Positions 1-8,841 of a stretch of DNA of 64,000 bases are shown here, piece by piece. The first letter of the stretch is position 1; each line of letters starts with the position of its first letter. The position numbers were made by a program, and so were the translations under genes. The notes below the pieces were generated by a model. The model made no database searches. It was given only the letters and a program-made list of their open reading frames with translations, and was not told where the DNA came from. The stretch comes from Kineococcus mangrovi (lineage in GTDB: Bacteria; Actinomycetota; Actinomycetes; Actinomycetales; Kineococcaceae), in contig NZ_JBGGTQ010000005.1 of assembly GCF_041320705.1 (NCBI RefSeq), positions 124,001-188,000 on the forward strand. The letters run 5' to 3'.

Positions 1-1
1 G

Positions 2-1303
2 GCCCCGCTCGCCGTGCGGATGCGCCCTCGCTCGGTCGAGGAGGTCGTGGGCCAGCAGCACCTGCTGGGCCCGGGCTCGCCGCTGCGACGGCTCGCGACC
101 GACGGCGACCTCGGTCGCGCGGGGCCGGCCTCGGTCATCCTCTGGGGTCCGCCGGGGACGGGGAAGACGACGCTGGCGACCGTCATCGCCTCCTCCGGCG
201 GCCGCACCTTCGCCGAGCTGTCCGCGGTGACCGCCGGGGTCAAGGACGTCCGGACCGTCGTCGAGACCGCCCGCACCGACCGGGACCTGTACGGCCGGCA
301 GACCGTCCTGTTCCTCGACGAGATCCACCGCTTCACCAAGGCCCAGCAGGACGCCCTCCTGCCGGGGGTGGAGAACCGCTGGGTCGTCCTCGTGGCGGCC
401 ACCACGGAGAACCCCAACTTCTCCGTCGTCACCCCGCTGCTGTCCCGGTCGCTGCTGCTGACGCTGCAGCCGCTGACGGCCGAGGACGTGCGCGGCCTCG
501 TGCGCCGCGCCCTCGAGGACCCGCGCGGCCTGGCGGGGGAGGTCCGCGTCGAGGACGACGCCCTCGAGCACCTCGTGCGCGTCGCCGACGGGGACGCCCG
601 CCGCGCCCTCACCGCCCTGGAGGCCGCCGCCGGTGCCGCGATCGACGGCGCGGGGCAGGCAGGTGAGCCCGTCGTCACCCTCGCCGACGCCGAACGGGCC
701 CTGGACCGGGCCGCGGTGCGCTACGACCGGCAGGGCGACCAGCACTACGACGTGGCCAGCGCCTTCATCAAGTCGATGCGCGGCTCGGACGTCGACGCCG
801 CCCTGCACTACCTGGCCCGCATGATCGAGGCGGGGGAGGACCCGCGGTTCATCGCCCGCCGCATCGTCATCTCCGCCAGCGAGGACGTCGGGATGGCCGA
901 CCCCTCGGCCCTGCAGACCGCGGTGGCCGCGCTGCACGCCGTCGCCCAGATCGGGATGCCCGAGGCGCGGATCGTGCTGGCCCAGGCCGTCGTCCACAAC
1001 GCCACCGCGCCGAAGTCCAACGCCGCGTACGCCGGGATCAACGCCGCCATCGCCGACGTGCGCGCCGGGCTCGGCGGTCCCGTCCCGCCCCACCTGCGGG
1101 ACGCCCACTACGCCGGGGCCGGGAAGATCGGCCACGGCCAGGGGTACGTCTACACGCACGACGTGCCCGCCGGGGTCGCCCAGCAGCAGTACGCCCCCGA
1201 CGCCCTCGTCGGCAAGGACTACTACGTGCCCACCGACCGCGGGTTCGAGGCCGCCGTGCGCGAGCGCCTGGCCCGGCTGCGGCGCATCGTCAGGGGGCGC
1301 TGA
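2..1303 (+). CDS. rarA: Replication-associated recombination protein A (RarA/MgsA, WRNIP1 family), 5' truncated by window edge
   Basis: AAA+ ATPase of the RarA/Mgs1/WRNIP1 family, which acts at stalled replication forks in the cytoplasm. The frame is open to the left edge and reads PLAVRMRPR into the conserved VVGQQHLL start of the family, so only the first few codons are missing. The Walker A motif GPPGTGKTT lies about 45 residues into the visible part and Walker B (LFLDEIHRF) about 100. Typical MgsA C-terminal blocks follow ([23 protein letters not shown]). The stop overlaps the next start as TGATG, so the following gene is probably co-transcribed. Family assignment is secure; the role in this organism is inferred from homology. 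Confidence 0.95.
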   Translation, partial: APLAVRMRPRSVEEVVGQQHLLGPGSPLRRLATDGDLGRAGPASVILWGPPGTGKTTLATVIASSGGRTFAELSAVTAGVKDVRTVVETARTDRDLYGRQTVLFLDEIHRFTKAQQDALLPGVENRWVVLVAATTENPNFSVVTPLLSRSLLLTLQPLTAEDVRGLVRRALEDPRGLAGEVRVEDDALEHLVRVADGDARRALTALEAAAGAAIDGAGQAGEPVVTLADAERALDRAAVRYDRQGDQHYDVASAFIKSMRGSDVDAALHYLARMIEAGEDPRFIARRIVISASEDVGMADPSALQTAVAALHAVAQIGMPEARIVLAQAVVHNATAPKSNAAYAGINAAIADVRAGLGGPVPPHLRDAHYAGAGKIGHGQGYVYTHDVPAGVAQQQYAPDALVGKDYYVPTDRGFEAAVRERLARLRRIVRGR

Positions 1304-1839
1304 TGCTCGCCGGGCTCCTCCGCGCCGGGGTCCGCGCCCTGGCGCGCGAGCTCCAGCGGCAGGCCGGCGCCCCGCGGACCGTCCCGCCGACCCCGGAGCA
1401 CGCCCCGGACCGTCCCCGACCGCGCCGCGGACGCGGGGCCCGCGACGCCGACCCCGGTCGCGTCCGGATCGAGTACGCGCCCCGCGCCGACGGCCGGCCC
1501 GACCCCGGCGAGGTCGTCTGGGCGTGGGTGCCCTTCGAGGAGGACGACGGCCGCGGCAAGGACCGGCCCGTCCTCGTCGTGGGGCGCGAGGGGGACCGGC
1601 TCGTCGGCTTCACGATGACGAGCAAGGACCACGTCGCCGGGGCCGGCCGCGGCGACGACGGCCGGGTCTGGGTCGACGTCGGCACCGGCGCCTGGGACCG
1701 GCAGCGCCGCCCCAGCGAGGTCCGCCTCGACCGGGTCCTGCGCGTCGCCCCGCGCGACGTGCGCCGCGAGGGCGCGGCCCTGGACCGGGCCCGGTTCGAG
1801 GAGGTCACCGACCGGGCCCGGAGCCTGCACGGCTGGTGA
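1303..1839 (+). CDS. PemK/MazF-like toxin-fold protein
   Basis: 178-residue protein translationally coupled to rarA (TGATG overlap). The N-terminal ~65 residues are Arg/Pro-rich and look disordered. From about residue 68 it has the PemK/MazF-type beta-barrel pattern: GEVVWAWVPFEED, then GKDRPVLVVG, then a segment reading GFTMTSKDH, and a C-terminal helical end. MazF-family members are usually mRNA interferases, but there is no antitoxin gene beside it and actinobacterial genomes carry many solitary proteins of this fold that are annotated only by domain. The tail converges with a GH65 gene 6 bp away. Toxic activity is not shown by the sequence. Confidence 0.75.
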   Translation: MLAGLLRAGVRALARELQRQAGAPRTVPPTPEHAPDRPRPRRGRGARDADPGRVRIEYAPRADGRPDPGEVVWAWVPFEEDDGRGKDRPVLVVGREGDRLVGFTMTSKDHVAGAGRGDDGRVWVDVGTGAWDRQRRPSEVRLDRVLRVAPRDVRREGAALDRARFEEVTDRARSLHGW

Positions 1840-1845
1840 GCCCCG

Positions 1846-4227
1846 TCAGCGGCGCCGCCGCGGGCCGCGGTGCGCCGGCTGTTCCGGTCGTGGTCGCGCC
1901 ACCACCTCCGGGTCCAGGGACGGCACGGGCAGGGTGACGGGCTCGTCGCGGGCGATCGTGAACTCCCGGCCGTGGTGGCGCAGGTGCACCGGGCCACCGT
2001 CGAGGAGGCGGTAGTCGGCCCGGTCCCCGTGCACCCGGACCTCCAGGCACGACCCCCGGTGCCGGGTGCGGAACCGCAGACCGGACAGGCCGTCCGGCAG
2101 GCGGGGGGCGAAGGACAGCTCCCCACCGCCGTCGCGCATCCCGCCGTACCCGGCCACCAGCGCCAGCCAGGCCCCCGCCAGGGAGGCGATGTGCAGCCCG
2201 TCCGCGGTCTTGCCGCGCAGGTCGTGCAGGTCCACGAAGGCGGCCTCGTGGACGTACTCGGCCGCCAGGCCCAGGTGCCCGACCTCCGCGGCCACGACGG
2301 CCTGCACCGCCGCCGACAGGGAGGAGTCGCGGACGGTCACGCCCTCGGCGTGCTCGAAGGCGTCGCGCTTCTCCTCCCAGGTGAACGCCTCCGGGCGCAG
2401 GTACAGCGCCAGGACGAGGTCGGCCTGCTTCACGACCTGCCGGCGGTAGAGGCTGAAGTAGGGGAAGGAGTCGGCCAGCGGGTACTGGTCGGGCCGGGTG
2501 CCGGCGAAGTCCCACCGCTTGCGCTGCCTGGCGCCCCCGTCCTGGGCCGGCACCCCGGTCGCCGGGTCGCGGGGCAGGTGGACGGCGTCGGCGAGCCGGG
2601 TGAACTCGGCGAGCTCGGCGTCGTCGACCCCCAGCGCCTCGGCCTGGGCCGGGAACCGCTTGGTCAGCTCCACCGCCGAGCGCAGGTTGGCCTGGGCCAT
2701 GAGGTTGGTGTAGGCGTTGTCGTCCACCAGGGCGCTGTACTCGTCCGGCCCGGTCACGCCGTCGACGTGGAACCGGCCGTCGGAGTCCTCGCGCCCCAGC
2801 ACGACCCACGTCCGCGCCGTCTCGACGACCAGGTCCACCAGGGCCTCCCGGGCGAGCTCCTCGTCGCCGGTGGCGTGCAGGTGGCGCACGGCGGCGTCGG
2901 CGACGTCCGCGCCCAGGTGCACCGCCGCGGTGCCCGCCGGCCAGTACCCCGAGCTCTCCCGCCCGGTGATCGTGCGCCAGGGGAAGCTCGCGCCCGCCAG
3001 GCCGAGCTCGCGGGCGCGCTCGCGGGCGGCGGGCAGCATGTGGTGGCGCCAGCGCAACGCCTCTGCGGCCGCCTGCGGCCACACGTGGTTGAGCACGGGC
3101 AGCACGAAGACCTCGGTGTCCCAGAAGGTGTGCCCGTCGTACCCGGTACCGGTCAGCCCCTTGGCCGGGATGCCCCGGTCGGTGCCCTGGGCGGCCGCCT
3201 GGAAGACGTGGAAGAGGGCGAACCGCGCCGCCTGCTGGAGGTCGTCGTCCCCGTCGACCTCCACGTCGGCGTGCGCCCAGAAGTCGTCGAGCACCGCCCG
3301 CTGCTCCCGGACCAGACCCTCCCAGCCCGTCCGGACCCCGTCGGCCAGCAGCCCCGCCAGCCGCGTCCCGAGGTCGTCCCGTTCGAACTGGGGAGCCCAC
3401 CCGAGCGAGACGACCTTGCGCAGGCGCAGCAGCTCCCCGGCCTCCAGGCGGGTGCGGACCGTGGTGACCACCCGGTCGGGCAGGGCGTGGCTGCGCACGT
3501 CGGCGGTCGCCGGGGCCAGCACGTCGTGCTCGACGTGCGCGGCGACGGCCAGGCCGGACCCGTCGGTCCGCTGGCGCAACCGCCCGCCGTGGTGCTCGGC
3601 CCCCGAGCCCGTGTCGGCGACCGCCTCGTGCAGGTGCTCGCTCGCCAGGACCGCCGAGCGCACCTCGACGTCCACCGGGGCCCCGTCGGCGCGGACGGTG
3701 TACTCCAGGGCGACCAGGCCGGGCCGTTCCAGCGGGACGAGCCGCTGCGAGCCCACGACGACGCGGTGCCCGGCCGGGGACGTCCAGCGCAGGTGCCGGT
3801 GCAGGGTCCCGCTGCGCAGGTCCAGCACCCGCTCGTGCTCGGTGAGCTCCCCGGTGCGCACGTCCAGCGGCTCACCGGCGACGAGCAGCTCCACCCGGGT
3901 CGGGTCCAGCACCGGCACCAGGCGCTCCTGCACGGTGGGGTAGCCGTAGCTGTACTCCGGGTAGGTCAGCGGCCACAGCTCGAAGGCCCCGCTGAGGTAG
4001 GTCCCCGGAGTGCCGTGCGGGTCGCCCTCCTCCAGCGACCCGCGCACCCCGCACCGGCCGTTGGACAGGGTGAACAGCGACTCCACCTGCGCGAGCCGCT
4101 CCGGGTCCAGCGGACCCTCGCGCACCGCCCAGGCGTGCGGGGCCGCCAGACCCCTGCCGTGCGAGTCGTGCGAGTCGTGCGGGTCGTGCGGGTCGTGCGG
4201 GTCGGGTCGGGTGCGCGCGCTGGGCAC
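1846..4227 (-). CDS. Glycoside hydrolase family 65 protein (trehalose/kojibiose/maltose phosphorylase-like)
   Basis: 793-residue cytoplasmic enzyme of GH65, which phosphorolyses (or in trehalase members hydrolyses) alpha-linked disaccharides. Domains in order: N-terminal beta-sandwich (about 30-290), alpha/alpha-barrel with the GYDGHTFWDTE signature near 362-372 and the catalytic-acid segment VTGPDEYSALVDDNAY with Glu near 496, and a C-terminal beta domain. There is no signal peptide. The GTG start is supported by GAGGA upstream. Residues about 9-24 are a run of Asp-Pro-His/Asp-Ser-His units encoded by a 9-bp tandem repeat. No beta-phosphoglucomutase partner is adjacent, so substrate and phosphorylase versus hydrolase activity remain open. 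It is divergent from alaS. Confidence 0.9.
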   Translation of the reverse strand: MPSARTRPDPHDPHDPHDSHDSHGRGLAAPHAWAVREGPLDPERLAQVESLFTLSNGRCGVRGSLEEGDPHGTPGTYLSGAFELWPLTYPEYSYGYPTVQERLVPVLDPTRVELLVAGEPLDVRTGELTEHERVLDLRSGTLHRHLRWTSPAGHRVVVGSQRLVPLERPGLVALEYTVRADGAPVDVEVRSAVLASEHLHEAVADTGSGAEHHGGRLRQRTDGSGLAVAAHVEHDVLAPATADVRSHALPDRVVTTVRTRLEAGELLRLRKVVSLGWAPQFERDDLGTRLAGLLADGVRTGWEGLVREQRAVLDDFWAHADVEVDGDDDLQQAARFALFHVFQAAAQGTDRGIPAKGLTGTGYDGHTFWDTEVFVLPVLNHVWPQAAAEALRWRHHMLPAARERARELGLAGASFPWRTITGRESSGYWPAGTAAVHLGADVADAAVRHLHATGDEELAREALVDLVVETARTWVVLGREDSDGRFHVDGVTGPDEYSALVDDNAYTNLMAQANLRSAVELTKRFPAQAEALGVDDAELAEFTRLADAVHLPRDPATGVPAQDGGARQRKRWDFAGTRPDQYPLADSFPYFSLYRRQVVKQADLVLALYLRPEAFTWEEKRDAFEHAEGVTVRDSSLSAAVQAVVAAEVGHLGLAAEYVHEAAFVDLHDLRGKTADGLHIASLAGAWLALVAGYGGMRDGGGELSFAPRLPDGLSGLRFRTRHRGSCLEVRVHGDRADYRLLDGGPVHLRHHGREFTIARDEPVTLPVPSLDPEVVARPRPEQPAHRGPRRRR
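4159..4203 (-). repeat. 9-bp tandem repeat (5 copies) in the 5' end of the GH65 gene
   Basis: Five consecutive copies of GTGCGRGTC (+ strand) encode alternating His-Asp-Pro/His-Asp-Ser on the minus strand. Copies 1-2 carry A and copies 3-5 carry G at the variable base. The unit is a multiple of three, so copy-number change would lengthen or shorten the N-terminus without breaking the frame. Confidence 0.9.
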
Positions 4228-4435
4228 GGTGGGTCCTCACTGTTCGGGGACGGGGTCCCGGAGGGGGCCGGGACGGTCATCGCAGCAGCCCCCGGCCCCG
4301 GGCGCACGTCCGGGCCCGCGCGCACCACCGCCCGCACCCGGACGGGTAGGGTCGAGGGCTGAACGCCACGGCACGACCACCCCGGCACCACCCCGGCACC
4401 AGGCGGGGCACCACCCAGAGCAGGAGGCACGTCCG

Positions 4436-7117
4436 ATGCAGACGGCAGAGATCCGTCGCCGGTGGCTCGACTTCTTCGAGCGCAAGGGCCACACCGTCGT
4501 CCCGAGCGCCTCGCTGGTCTCGACCGACCCCAGCCTCATGTTCACCGTGGCCGGGATGGTGCCGTTCATCCCCTACCTCACCGCGCAGGTCCCCGCCCCC
4601 TACCGGCGGGCCACCAGCGTGCAGAAGTGCCTGCGGACCCTCGACATCGAGGAGGTCGGCAAGACCACCCGCCACGGCACGTTCTTCCAGATGAACGGCA
4701 ACTTCTCCTTCGGCGACTACTTCAAGCGCGACGCCATCGCCTTCGCCTGGGAGCTGCTGACCACCCCCGAGTCGGGCGGCGGTCTCGGCTTCGACCCCGA
4801 GCGCCTCTGGACGACGGTCTACCTCGACGACGACGAGGCCTTCCAGCTCTGGCGGCAGACCGGGATGCCCGCCGAGCGCATCCAGCGCCGCGGGAAGAAG
4901 GACAACTACTGGAACACCGGACAGCCCGGCCCCGGCGGCCCCTGCTCGGAGATCTACTACGACCGCGGCCCCGAGTACGGCGCCGAGGGCGGCCCGGAGG
5001 CCGACGAGGACCGCTACATCGAGATCTGGAACCTCGTCTTCATGCAGTACCAGCTCTCCGCGGTGCGCTCGAAGACGGACTTCGACGTCGCCGGTGAGCT
5101 GCCCGCCAAGAACATCGACACCGGCATGGGCCTGGAGCGCGTCGCGTTCCTCAAGCAGGGCGTCGACAACATGTACGAGATCGACGAGGTCCGGCCCGTG
5201 CTGGACTACGCGGCGCTCGCGGCCGAGAAGGACTACGGCGCGAACCACGACGACGACGTCCGCATGCGCGTCGTCGCCGACCACGTCCGCAGCGCCCTCA
5301 TGCTCATCGGCGACGGGGTCACCCCCGGCAACGAGGGCGCCGGGTACGTCCTGCGCCGCCTCATCCGCCGCGCCGTGCGCGCGATGCGCCTGCTGGGCTT
5401 CGAGGACGAGGCGCTGCCGATCCTGCTGCCGGCCTCCATGGAGGTCATGAGCGCCTCCTACCCCGAGCTGCGCACCGACTTCGACCGCATCGCGAAGGTC
5501 GCCTACGCCGAGGAGCAGGCGTTCCGCCGCACCCTCGTCTCGGGCACCGCGATCTTCGAGACCGCCGTGCGCGAGACGACGTCGGCCGGTGGGTCGACGC
5601 TGTCCGGCGAGCGGGCGTTCGCCCTGCACGACACCTACGGGTTCCCGATCGACCTGACGCTGGAGATGGCGGCCGAGGCCGGCGTGGACGTCGACGAGGC
5701 CGGGTTCCGCACCCTCATGGCCGAGCAGGTCGGCCGCGCCAAGGCCGACGCCAGGGCCAAGAAGACCGGCGGGGTGGACCTGACCGTCTACCGCTCGACG
5801 CTGGAGAGCCTGCCCGCACCCGTCACCTTCACCGGGTACGAGGTCGCCTCCGGCGAGGCCCGCGTCGCCGTCGTCCTGCAGGGCGGGGTGAGCACCCCGT
5901 CCGCGCCCGTGGGCACCGACGTCGAGGTCGTCCTGGACCGCACCCCGTTCTACGCCGAGGGCGGCGGCCAGCTCGCCGACCACGGCACCCTCACCACCTC
6001 CGGCGGTGCCGTCGTCACCGTGACCGACGTGCAGCAGCCCGTGCGGGGCCTGTACGTGCACAAGGGGTCCGTCACCAGCGGCGAGCTCGTCGCCGGTGAC
6101 GCCGTCCACGCCGTCGTCGACGCCGCCCGCCGGCGCTCGGTCAGCCGCGCGCACACCGCCACCCACCTCGTCCACCAGGTCGTGCGCGAGCACCTCGGCG
6201 ACGGCGCCACCCAGGCCGGGTCGCAGAACGCGCCGGGCCGGCTGCGCTTCGACTACTCCTCCACGACCCAGGTCGCCGGTCAGGTCGTCCGCGACATCGA
6301 GGGCGTCGTCAACGAGCGCATCCACGACGACCTGCCCGTCGCCGCCGAGGTCATGGACCGCGACGCGGCCCTGAGCTCCGGCGCGATGGCCCTGTTCGGG
6401 GAGAAGTACGGCGACCGCGTGCGCGTCGTCTCCATCGGTGAGGACTGGTCCAAGGAGCTGTGCGGGGGCACGCACACGCTCTCCTCCCAGCAGGTCGGGC
6501 TCGTCACCGTCCTGTCCGAGAGCTCCATCGGCTCCGGCGCGCGCCGCATCGAGGCCCTCGTGGGCGCCGACGCGTTCGACTTCCTCACCCGCGAGCACCT
6601 CCTGGTCAACCAGCTCACCGACGTCGTCAAGGCGCGCCCGGAGGAGCTGCCCGACCGGATCGGCACGCTGCTGACCCGCCTGTCGAACGCCGAGAAGGAG
6701 ATCTCCGCGCTGCGCGCCGGGCAGGTCCTGGCCCTCGCCCCGACCATCGCGGCGAACCCGGCCGACAAGTTCGGCGTCCAGGTCGTCACCCACGACGCCG
6801 GCGCCGCCACCGCCGACGACGTGCGCACCCTCGTCCTCGACGTCCGTTCCCGCCTGGGCGAGGAACGCCCCGTCGTCGTCGCCGTCACCGGCGTCGCCAA
6901 GGACCGGCCCGTCGTCGTGGTGGCCACCAACGCCGAGGCGCGCCGCTGGGGCGTCAAGGCCGGTGAGCTGGTCCGCACCGCGGCCCAGACCCTCGGCGGG
7001 GGCGGCGGCGGCAAGGACGACCTCGCGCAGGGCGGCGGCCAGGACGTCTCGAAGGTGGGCGCGGCGCTCACCGCGATCGGCGACTTCGTCGGCGCGCGGG
7101 TCACGGGCTCGGTGTGA
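4436..7117 (+). CDS. alaS: Alanyl-tRNA synthetase
   Basis: 893-residue class II aminoacyl-tRNA synthetase that charges tRNA-Ala. The ATG is preceded by AGGAGG eight bases upstream. The catalytic core includes TSVQKCLRT, RHGTFFQMNGNFSFGDYF and GMGLERVA. The editing domain has the zinc motif HTATHLVH (HxxxH) and a later ELCGGTH cysteine block, and the C-terminal C-Ala domain ends in a Gly-rich GGGGGGKDDLAQGGG. Length is typical. A -10-like TAGGGT at 4347-4352 lies in the gap with the divergent GH65 gene. alaS followed by ruvX and mltG is the usual actinobacterial order. The frame is open further upstream, but homology begins at MQTAEIRRRWLDFF. Confidence 0.98.
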   Translation: MQTAEIRRRWLDFFERKGHTVVPSASLVSTDPSLMFTVAGMVPFIPYLTAQVPAPYRRATSVQKCLRTLDIEEVGKTTRHGTFFQMNGNFSFGDYFKRDAIAFAWELLTTPESGGGLGFDPERLWTTVYLDDDEAFQLWRQTGMPAERIQRRGKKDNYWNTGQPGPGGPCSEIYYDRGPEYGAEGGPEADEDRYIEIWNLVFMQYQLSAVRSKTDFDVAGELPAKNIDTGMGLERVAFLKQGVDNMYEIDEVRPVLDYAALAAEKDYGANHDDDVRMRVVADHVRSALMLIGDGVTPGNEGAGYVLRRLIRRAVRAMRLLGFEDEALPILLPASMEVMSASYPELRTDFDRIAKVAYAEEQAFRRTLVSGTAIFETAVRETTSAGGSTLSGERAFALHDTYGFPIDLTLEMAAEAGVDVDEAGFRTLMAEQVGRAKADARAKKTGGVDLTVYRSTLESLPAPVTFTGYEVASGEARVAVVLQGGVSTPSAPVGTDVEVVLDRTPFYAEGGGQLADHGTLTTSGGAVVTVTDVQQPVRGLYVHKGSVTSGELVAGDAVHAVVDAARRRSVSRAHTATHLVHQVVREHLGDGATQAGSQNAPGRLRFDYSSTTQVAGQVVRDIEGVVNERIHDDLPVAAEVMDRDAALSSGAMALFGEKYGDRVRVVSIGEDWSKELCGGTHTLSSQQVGLVTVLSESSIGSGARRIEALVGADAFDFLTREHLLVNQLTDVVKARPEELPDRIGTLLTRLSNAEKEISALRAGQVLALAPTIAANPADKFGVQVVTHDAGAATADDVRTLVLDVRSRLGEERPVVVAVTGVAKDRPVVVVATNAEARRWGVKAGELVRTAAQTLGGGGGGKDDLAQGGGQDVSKVGAALTAIGDFVGARVTGSV

Positions 7118-7157
7118 GGCGCCTCCCCGGGTGTGAGCAGCCGGTGGTGACCTCGCG

Positions 7158-7664
7158 GTGAGACCGGGCGTCCGACTCGCCGTCGACGTCGGCAGCGTCC
7201 GGGTGGGCCTGGCGGCGTGCGACCCTGCTGGCGTGATCGCCTCACCGCTGCGGACCCTCGTCCGCGACGCCGAGCACGACGCCGACGTGGCCGAGGTCGC
7301 CGCGGAGGCGCTCGAGCGCGACGCCGTGGAGGTCGTCGTGGGCTGGCCCCTGTCGCTGGACGGGTCCGAGGGGCCCGCGGCCTTGCGCGCGCTCGCGTAC
7401 GCCGACAAGATCAGGCGGTCCGTCCCCGGCGTGAGCGTCCGGCTCGTGGACGAACGGCTCAGCACCGTGGACGCCCACCGGGCCCTGCACGCGGCCGGGA
7501 AGAAGGAGAAGCAGTTCCGGGCGATCGTCGACCAGGCGGCCGCCGTGGTCCTGCTGCAGGCGGCGCTCGACGCGGAGCGTGCCGGGCACACCCCGGGACG
7601 GGTGGTGGAAGGACCGAGGACCGGCCGCAAACCGCGGCACCGCGGGGCCGGGCGCGGGCAGTGA
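7158..7664 (+). CDS. ruvX: RuvX/YqgF family putative pre-16S rRNA nuclease
   Basis: 168-residue RNase H-fold protein of the YqgF/RuvX family (Holliday-junction resolvase-like; linked in E. coli to 16S rRNA 5'-end maturation). It opens with RLAVDVGSVRVGLA, carrying the first catalytic Asp. VGWPLSLDGSEG is the second conserved block, and VRLVDERLSTVDA and the C-terminal DQAAAVVLLQ (final Asp) follow. The C-terminal ~20 residues are basic and not conserved. It lies 40 bp after alaS and is presumably in the same transcript. The stop codon falls in a 12-bp tandem repeat. Confidence 0.93.
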   Translation: MRPGVRLAVDVGSVRVGLAACDPAGVIASPLRTLVRDAEHDADVAEVAAEALERDAVEVVVGWPLSLDGSEGPAALRALAYADKIRRSVPGVSVRLVDERLSTVDAHRALHAAGKKEKQFRAIVDQAAAVVLLQAALDAERAGHTPGRVVEGPRTGRKPRHRGAGRGQ

Positions 7665-7704
7665 CACGGGTAGGGGCACCGGTAGTGACACCGGCAGTGA
7701 CACG
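7657..7704 (+). repeat. 12-bp imperfect tandem repeat across the ruvX stop codon
   Basis: Four consecutive 12-bp units (GGCAGTGACACG and variants such as GGTAGTGACACC) run from the last codons of ruvX into the leader of mltG. The ruvX TGA is part of the first unit. No function is evident; it looks like replication slippage. Confidence 0.8.
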
Positions 7705-7740
7705 GACGTCGAGACCCGACGCCACGGAGGGCAGGGGCTG

Positions 7741-8841
7741 ATGATGGACCTGATGGATCTTCCCGGGACGCACAGCGGGGACTCCCGCCGGCGCGGGCGG
7801 CGCCGCCGTCGCGCCCTCGTCGCCCTCGTCGTCGCGCTCGCCGTCATCGGCGGCGGCACCTGGGCGGCCTGGGGCACCCTCGGTCCCGTCGTCGCCGGCT
7901 TCACCGAGAGCGACGACTGGGAGGGGTCCGGCACCGGCTCCGTCGACGTGCGCGTCGTCGCCGGCGACAGCGGCCGCGCCATCGGTCGCACCCTCGCCGA
8001 CGCGGGCGTCGTGAAGTCCAGCAGCGCCTTCGTCACCGCCGCCCGGGCCCAGCCCGAGACGGCCGGCATCCAGCCCGGCACCTACCGCCTCAAGGAGCAC
8101 ATGTCGGCCGCCGCCGCCGTCGCGCTCCTGCTCGACCCCGCGGCCAAGGTCACGACCCGGCTCACCGTGCCCGAGGGGCTGACCGTCCCGCAGGTCCTGG
8201 CGCTGGTGGAGAAGACGACCGGCGTGCCCGCGGCCGACCTGGAAGCGGCCGTGGCCGACCCGGCCGCGTTGGGGCTGCCGGCCGCCGCGAACGGCAACGC
8301 CGAGGGGTACCTCTTCCCGGCCACGTACTCCGTCAACCCCGGGGAGAGCGCGGCGGACGTCCTCAAGGCCATGGTCACGCAGGCGAACACCGTCCTGGCG
8401 AACCTGGGCGTCCCGCCCGAGCGGGTGCACGACGTCGTCGTCGAGGCGAGCATCGCGCAGAAGGAGGCGCGCAGCGCCGAGGACATGGCCAAGGTGACCC
8501 GCGTCCTGGCCAACCGGATGGCCATCGGGATGCCGCTGCAGCTGGACTCGACCGTCAGCTACGCCGCGGGCGCGACGGGCAAGGTCACCACGACGGCCGA
8601 GCAGCGCGCCACGGACTCCCCGTACAACACGTACCTGCACCCCGGTCTGCCCGCCGGCCCCATCAGCAACCCCGGTGAGGCCGCGCTGCAGGCGGCGCTG
8701 AACCCCGCGGACGGGCCGTGGCTGTTCTTCGTGACGGTGAACCTGCAGACGGGGGAGACGCGCTTCGCGACGACCATCGCCGAGCACAACGCGAACGTGG
8801 CCCTCTTCCAGCAGTACCTGAGGGAGCACCCGGAGCAGTGA
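7741..8841 (+). CDS. mltG: Endolytic murein transglycosylase MltG (YceG-like)
   Basis: 366-residue membrane-anchored lytic transglycosylase that cleaves nascent peptidoglycan glycan strands. A short basic cytoplasmic stretch (RRRGRRRRR) precedes one transmembrane helix at about residues 21-45, followed by an extracytoplasmic domain. The YceG signature is present: GYLFPATYSV, then ASIAQKEARS with the catalytic Glu, then LQLDSTVSY and a C-terminal LFFVTVNLQTGETRFATT. I chose the ATG at 7741 because GGAGG lies about 12 bases upstream and the TM segment follows directly; the frame is open further upstream in the ruvX leader repeat. The stop overlaps the aroE start (GTGA). Confidence 0.95.
   Translation: MMDLMDLPGTHSGDSRRRGRRRRRALVALVVALAVIGGGTWAAWGTLGPVVAGFTESDDWEGSGTGSVDVRVVAGDSGRAIGRTLADAGVVKSSSAFVTAARAQPETAGIQPGTYRLKEHMSAAAAVALLLDPAAKVTTRLTVPEGLTVPQVLALVEKTTGVPAADLEAAVADPAALGLPAAANGNAEGYLFPATYSVNPGESAADVLKAMVTQANTVLANLGVPPERVHDVVVEASIAQKEARSAEDMAKVTRVLANRMAIGMPLQLDSTVSYAAGATGKVTTTAEQRATDSPYNTYLHPGLPAGPISNPGEAALQAALNPADGPWLFFVTVNLQTGETRFATTIAEHNANVALFQQYLREHPEQ

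Noticed and set aside
4010-4435. N-terminal extension of alaS
   Set aside because: The open frame continues upstream, but AGGAGG and homology place the start at 4436.
4277-7630. Minus-strand open frame of ~1100 codons opposite alaS
   Set aside because: Shadow frame; alaS on the + strand has all synthetase motifs.
7579-7740. Upstream start for mltG inside ruvX
   Set aside because: It would put 54 unconserved residues before the basic stretch and TM helix; ATG 7741 has a ribosome-binding site.
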